DNA from: CAZNLS01 sp964573895 | Lineage (GTDB): Bacteria; Acidobacteriota; Aminicenantia; UBA2199 | Length of the DNA stretch: 8,790 bases | Direction of reading: 5' to 3' | Assembly (NCBI GenBank): GCA_964573895.1 | Contig: CAZNLS010000105.1 | Coordinates: forward strand, 1 to 8,790 | Part shown: one piece after another, positions 6,823 to 8,790 of the stretch | How the letters are laid out: each line of letters starts with the position of its first letter | Numbering within the stretch: the stretch's first letter is position 1 | The notes under the pieces: model-generated | Database searches by the model: none | What the model was told of the DNA's origin: nothing | What the model saw: the letters and a program-made list of their open reading frames with translations, nothing else | Translations under genes and position numbers: made by a program

Positions 6823-8148
6823 CTAATTTATGTATCCTATCGCTTTTAGTTCCTCGAGTGCTTCTTTGTCAACCTTACCTGAACCGGTTTCTTTTTTAGT
6901 TCGTAATTTGTAGAGCTTGAAACTGATTTTATTACTTTTTCTAAACGCACTCTTCAACACTTTTCCATCCATATTTTTCCCGACAGGCAGGCCAAACAAA
7001 TTAAGTATTGTGGGAGTAATATCAAAAACCGAAGCATTAACCAGTTTCCCCTTTTTCACCTTTGGACCTTTAATCATAAGGATCCCTGCCGGAGGTTCAT
7101 ATTTTTTAGGCAGATTGTAATGATTGTACCCCTGTTTAAAAAAAGAGAAACCGTGATCAGACATAATCATAAAATAGGTATTTTTATTTTTTTCTCCCTC
7201 TATGATGTTTTTAATTATTCTCTCCATATTTCTGTATACAGGATACATTAACTCGGAGACCATGTTAACCGCTTCCTTCATCATTTCCGGAGGAACATTT
7301 CCTTTTTTCAGAAGAGGAACGAATTTTGCCTTGAAACCCTGATCCATAAAATGTGTTATCAGATGCTGGGTAATATCCGGAGACCTGAAATAAGTTGCAA
7401 AAAGGTCGCAATTAACTTTTTCATGCAGGTATTCCGAAACACTCTCTATCATTGCATCATGCTTCACCAATCGTCTGTATATATTCAGCACCGGTATTTT
7501 TTTGATATTTCCTTTTGGGAATTTTTCATGAAATTTTTTGGGAAAATCGGTTAAACCTGTCCTCTCAAGTACCTTCTCATAGCTACTGTTTTCTTTAACT
7601 AATTTTGTCAAATTCTGAAACATTGATTGAGGATATACGGTATCCTTCAGTCCATTCACATCTATTCCGTTATTGACTACTCGTCTGAACCTATCAGAAA
7701 GGATAATACCGTTAACTTTATCAGGTGGATGAGATACCCACCAGTTGATAACAATACTTTTCATCCCGAATGAATCGAGGATCTGCCAAATTGCCGGCTC
7801 TTTCCGGTGAGATTTGTTATACGTAAATCTAACCCCGTTTTTTTTCAGGAAGGTAAAATCCATTATCCCGTGTTTCATCATTGTTTTCCCGGTAACAATA
7901 CTGGTCCATACAACATTGGATTTTGTTGGTTTAAAAGTTTTAAAATCTGCCCATGCACTCTCATCCCTTAGTTTTTTTAAGTACGGAAGTCTGCCGTTAT
8001 TAATGAGAGGCTCAATCGTCGGCCAACCGGCACCATCAAATCCAATCACAACGATCTTTATTTTTTCATCACTGCTCCTGGCGCAAAATGGGAGAGCAGC
8101 TATAAATATAAGCAATAAAAATATCTTTATAAATTCTTTTGTTTTCAT
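6823..8148 (-). CDS. Exported alkaline phosphatase superfamily hydrolase (type I phosphodiesterase/nucleotide pyrophosphatase type)
   Basis: 441 aa. The N-terminal hydrophobic segment (residues ~8-21) is followed by PFCARSS; the Cys22 context is not a standard lipobox because Phe is at -1, so either a signal peptide or an atypical lipoprotein is possible. Metal and catalytic motifs of the family are in order: IGFDGAGWP with Asp38; KPTKSNVVWTSIVTG with Ser77 in the place of the nucleophile Thr of nucleotide pyrophosphatases; SPDITQH with Asp257 and His261; MSDHG with Asp330 and His331; GYNHYNLP with His343. The C-terminal part has DITPTILNLFGLPVGKNMDG and ends in an ELKAIGYIN tail seen in related enzymes. 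It should cleave phosphoester or phosphodiester bonds outside the cytoplasm with two metal ions; the substrate (glycan phospho-group, lipid phosphate, nucleotide) is unknown. The ATG lacks a Shine-Dalgarno and has an extended -10 nine bases upstream. Confidence 0.92.
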   Translation of the reverse strand: MKTKEFIKIFLLLIFIAALPFCARSSDEKIKIVVIGFDGAGWPTIEPLINNGRLPYLKKLRDESAWADFKTFKPTKSNVVWTSIVTGKTMMKHGIMDFTFLKKNGVRFTYNKSHRKEPAIWQILDSFGMKSIVINWWVSHPPDKVNGIILSDRFRRVVNNGIDVNGLKDTVYPQSMFQNLTKLVKENSSYEKVLERTGLTDFPKKFHEKFPKGNIKKIPVLNIYRRLVKHDAMIESVSEYLHEKVNCDLFATYFRSPDITQHLITHFMDQGFKAKFVPLLKKGNVPPEMMKEAVNMVSELMYPVYRNMERIIKNIIEGEKNKNTYFMIMSDHGFSFFKQGYNHYNLPKKYEPPAGILMIKGPKVKKGKLVNASVFDITPTILNLFGLPVGKNMDGKVLKSAFRKSNKISFKLYKLRTKKETGSGKVDKEALEELKAIGYIN

Positions 8149-8157
8149 ATTGGAACC

Positions 8158-8166
8158 ATTATAACA
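8158..8166 (-). promoter_or_regulatory. Extended -10 promoter (TGTTATAAT) 9 bp before the phosphodiesterase start
   Basis: TGT followed by a perfect TATAAT on the minus strand, again the TGn-TATAAT form. The -35 region around 8181-8187 is only A/T-rich. GGTTCCAAT separates the box from the ATG, so the mRNA would start about three bases before it, and no Shine-Dalgarno is seen. The 52-bp gap after the metallophosphoesterase holds nothing else recognisable. Confidence 0.5.
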
Positions 8167-8200
8167 TGAATATTATTCTAAATATAAGAATAGTTTTAAA

Positions 8201-8790
8201 TCATAGATCTCTCAGGTCCCGCTTTGAAACAAGTTCCTTTCTGACAATTCTTCTCTCTCCCCTGCTGTTAAATTCTTTATGCCACTTTATAAGGACAATA
8301 CATCCATCTGATATCTCAATCCCGGTTATACACCTGGGATGAATACAACTGCCGTCATTGAAATAAGACGGCTCATCATTTTTCGGAAAAATAGGGAAAT
8401 GGGTATGGCCCGCAACAATAACAATATCATTCTCTTCTGCTGCCCTCGTAAACCTTTTATCTACCTTATTTCTTATCCTGTAATTTTTTGCAGGACTTGT
8501 CGGGTCGGGCATCCCAAATCTTAATTGAAAAAATTTCCAGAATGTTCTTACAAAAAATCTTCCGAACCACCATAGATAATCATTTAAAAACTCACCCTGA
8601 TGGCCATGAATCAGCAATATATTTTTGGCAGATTCTTTCTTTCTAGACAATAAAACAGCCTCATGGATCCTGCACTTATCTGAAACATCTAACCGGATTT
8701 TGGAAGAGGGTTTGGCAAACAGATCATACTGTTTTTTTACCAATCGCTGACTCTTCCACCTCCTATTATGATTCCCCCACAATATGAAAA
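8201..8790 (-). CDS. Calcineurin-like metallophosphoesterase (5' end cut by window edge)
   Basis: The visible 195 codons end in TGA at 8203-8201. The frame stays open to the right edge and begins mid-protein with F-I-L-W-G-N-H-N; this GNH is the third conserved metal-binding block of the fold, so the first blocks (D-x-H, GD-x-x-D) lie beyond the window. A TTG at 8782-8780 is an internal Leu codon, not a start. Further motifs are LLIHGHQGEFLND (coded near 8594-8608) and VAGHTHFP (near 8395-8417), both with metal-binding His residues, plus DPTSPAKN and YFNDGSCIHPRCITGIEI, which I recall from a family of cytoplasmic bacterial metallophosphatases. The fourth residue of the block is Asn where GNH[DE] is usual. 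It hydrolyses phosphoester bonds with two metal ions; the substrate cannot be named. No signal peptide can be judged, since the N-terminus is missing. Confidence 0.9.
   Translation of the reverse strand, partial: FILWGNHNRRWKSQRLVKKQYDLFAKPSSKIRLDVSDKCRIHEAVLLSRKKESAKNILLIHGHQGEFLNDYLWWFGRFFVRTFWKFFQLRFGMPDPTSPAKNYRIRNKVDKRFTRAAEENDIVIVAGHTHFPIFPKNDEPSYFNDGSCIHPRCITGIEISDGCIVLIKWHKEFNSRGERRIVRKELVSKRDLRDL

Noticed and set aside
205..7892. The octamer TTTCCCGG occurs seven times on the plus strand (205, 3026, 3389, 3860, 4096, 4437, 7885) and I saw none in the other orientation, as a Chi-like or uptake signal would.
   Set aside because: All copies lie inside minus-strand genes, and most encode x-Gly-Lys with GGG-AAA codons. 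Codon use plus one-strand gene layout explains both the number and the bias.
7814..8164. A 116-codon plus-strand reading frame.
   Set aside because: It is opposite the phosphodiesterase gene, whose catalytic motifs are clear; no plus-strand promoter or ribosome site supports it.
8780..8782. TTG as a start codon of the metallophosphoesterase.
   Set aside because: The frame continues upstream to the window edge and the codon falls just before the GNH metal-binding block, which should lie deep inside the protein.

Overview
This AT-rich window holds six genes, all read from the minus strand. In transcription order (right to left) they are a metallophosphoesterase cut by the right edge, an exported alkaline-phosphatase-superfamily phosphodiesterase, an exported beta-propeller protein ending in a fibronectin-type-III (FN3) domain, a multi-pass GT-C-like membrane protein, an exported SGNH/GDSL esterase-like protein also ending in FN3, and a second, larger GT-C-like membrane protein cut by the left edge. 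Coding density is very high. The gaps are 52, 55, 161, 32 and 25 bp, so no stretch longer than 300 bp lacks a gene. I saw no tRNA, rRNA, CRISPR array, transposase, integrase or convincing intrinsic terminator.

The organism is bacterial and probably diderm: three proteins have Sec-type signal peptides, and the enzymes look periplasmic or surface-exposed. By eye the GC content is below 40% (not computed). Sigma70-type -35/-10 elements are recognisable. The phosphodiesterase and metallophosphoesterase types recall AT-rich anaerobic or environmental lineages (spirochaetes, Aminicenantes-like groups), but I cannot assign a phylum. Nothing marks the window as phage, plasmid or recently transferred DNA.

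The likely theme is the cell envelope. GT-C proteins normally move sugars from polyprenyl-phosphate donors onto lipid-linked glycans or proteins on the outer face of the inner membrane. SGNH enzymes add or remove acyl groups on such glycans. The phosphodiesterase-type enzyme could act on phospho-substituents or lipid phosphates. The propeller/FN3 protein looks like a binding or adhesion protein. That these form one pathway is an inference from co-orientation and localisation; internal promoters suggest several transcription units.

The most unusual points are a perfect 10-bp inverted repeat framing almost the whole predicted leader of the middle GT-C gene, an SGNH protein with two catalytic positions changed (block II Gly to Ala, block V Asp to Lys), and -10-like boxes only 6 to 9 bp before three start codons that lack a Shine-Dalgarno sequence, which suggests leaderless mRNAs. 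I found no clearly new multi-gene system with a decisive signature.
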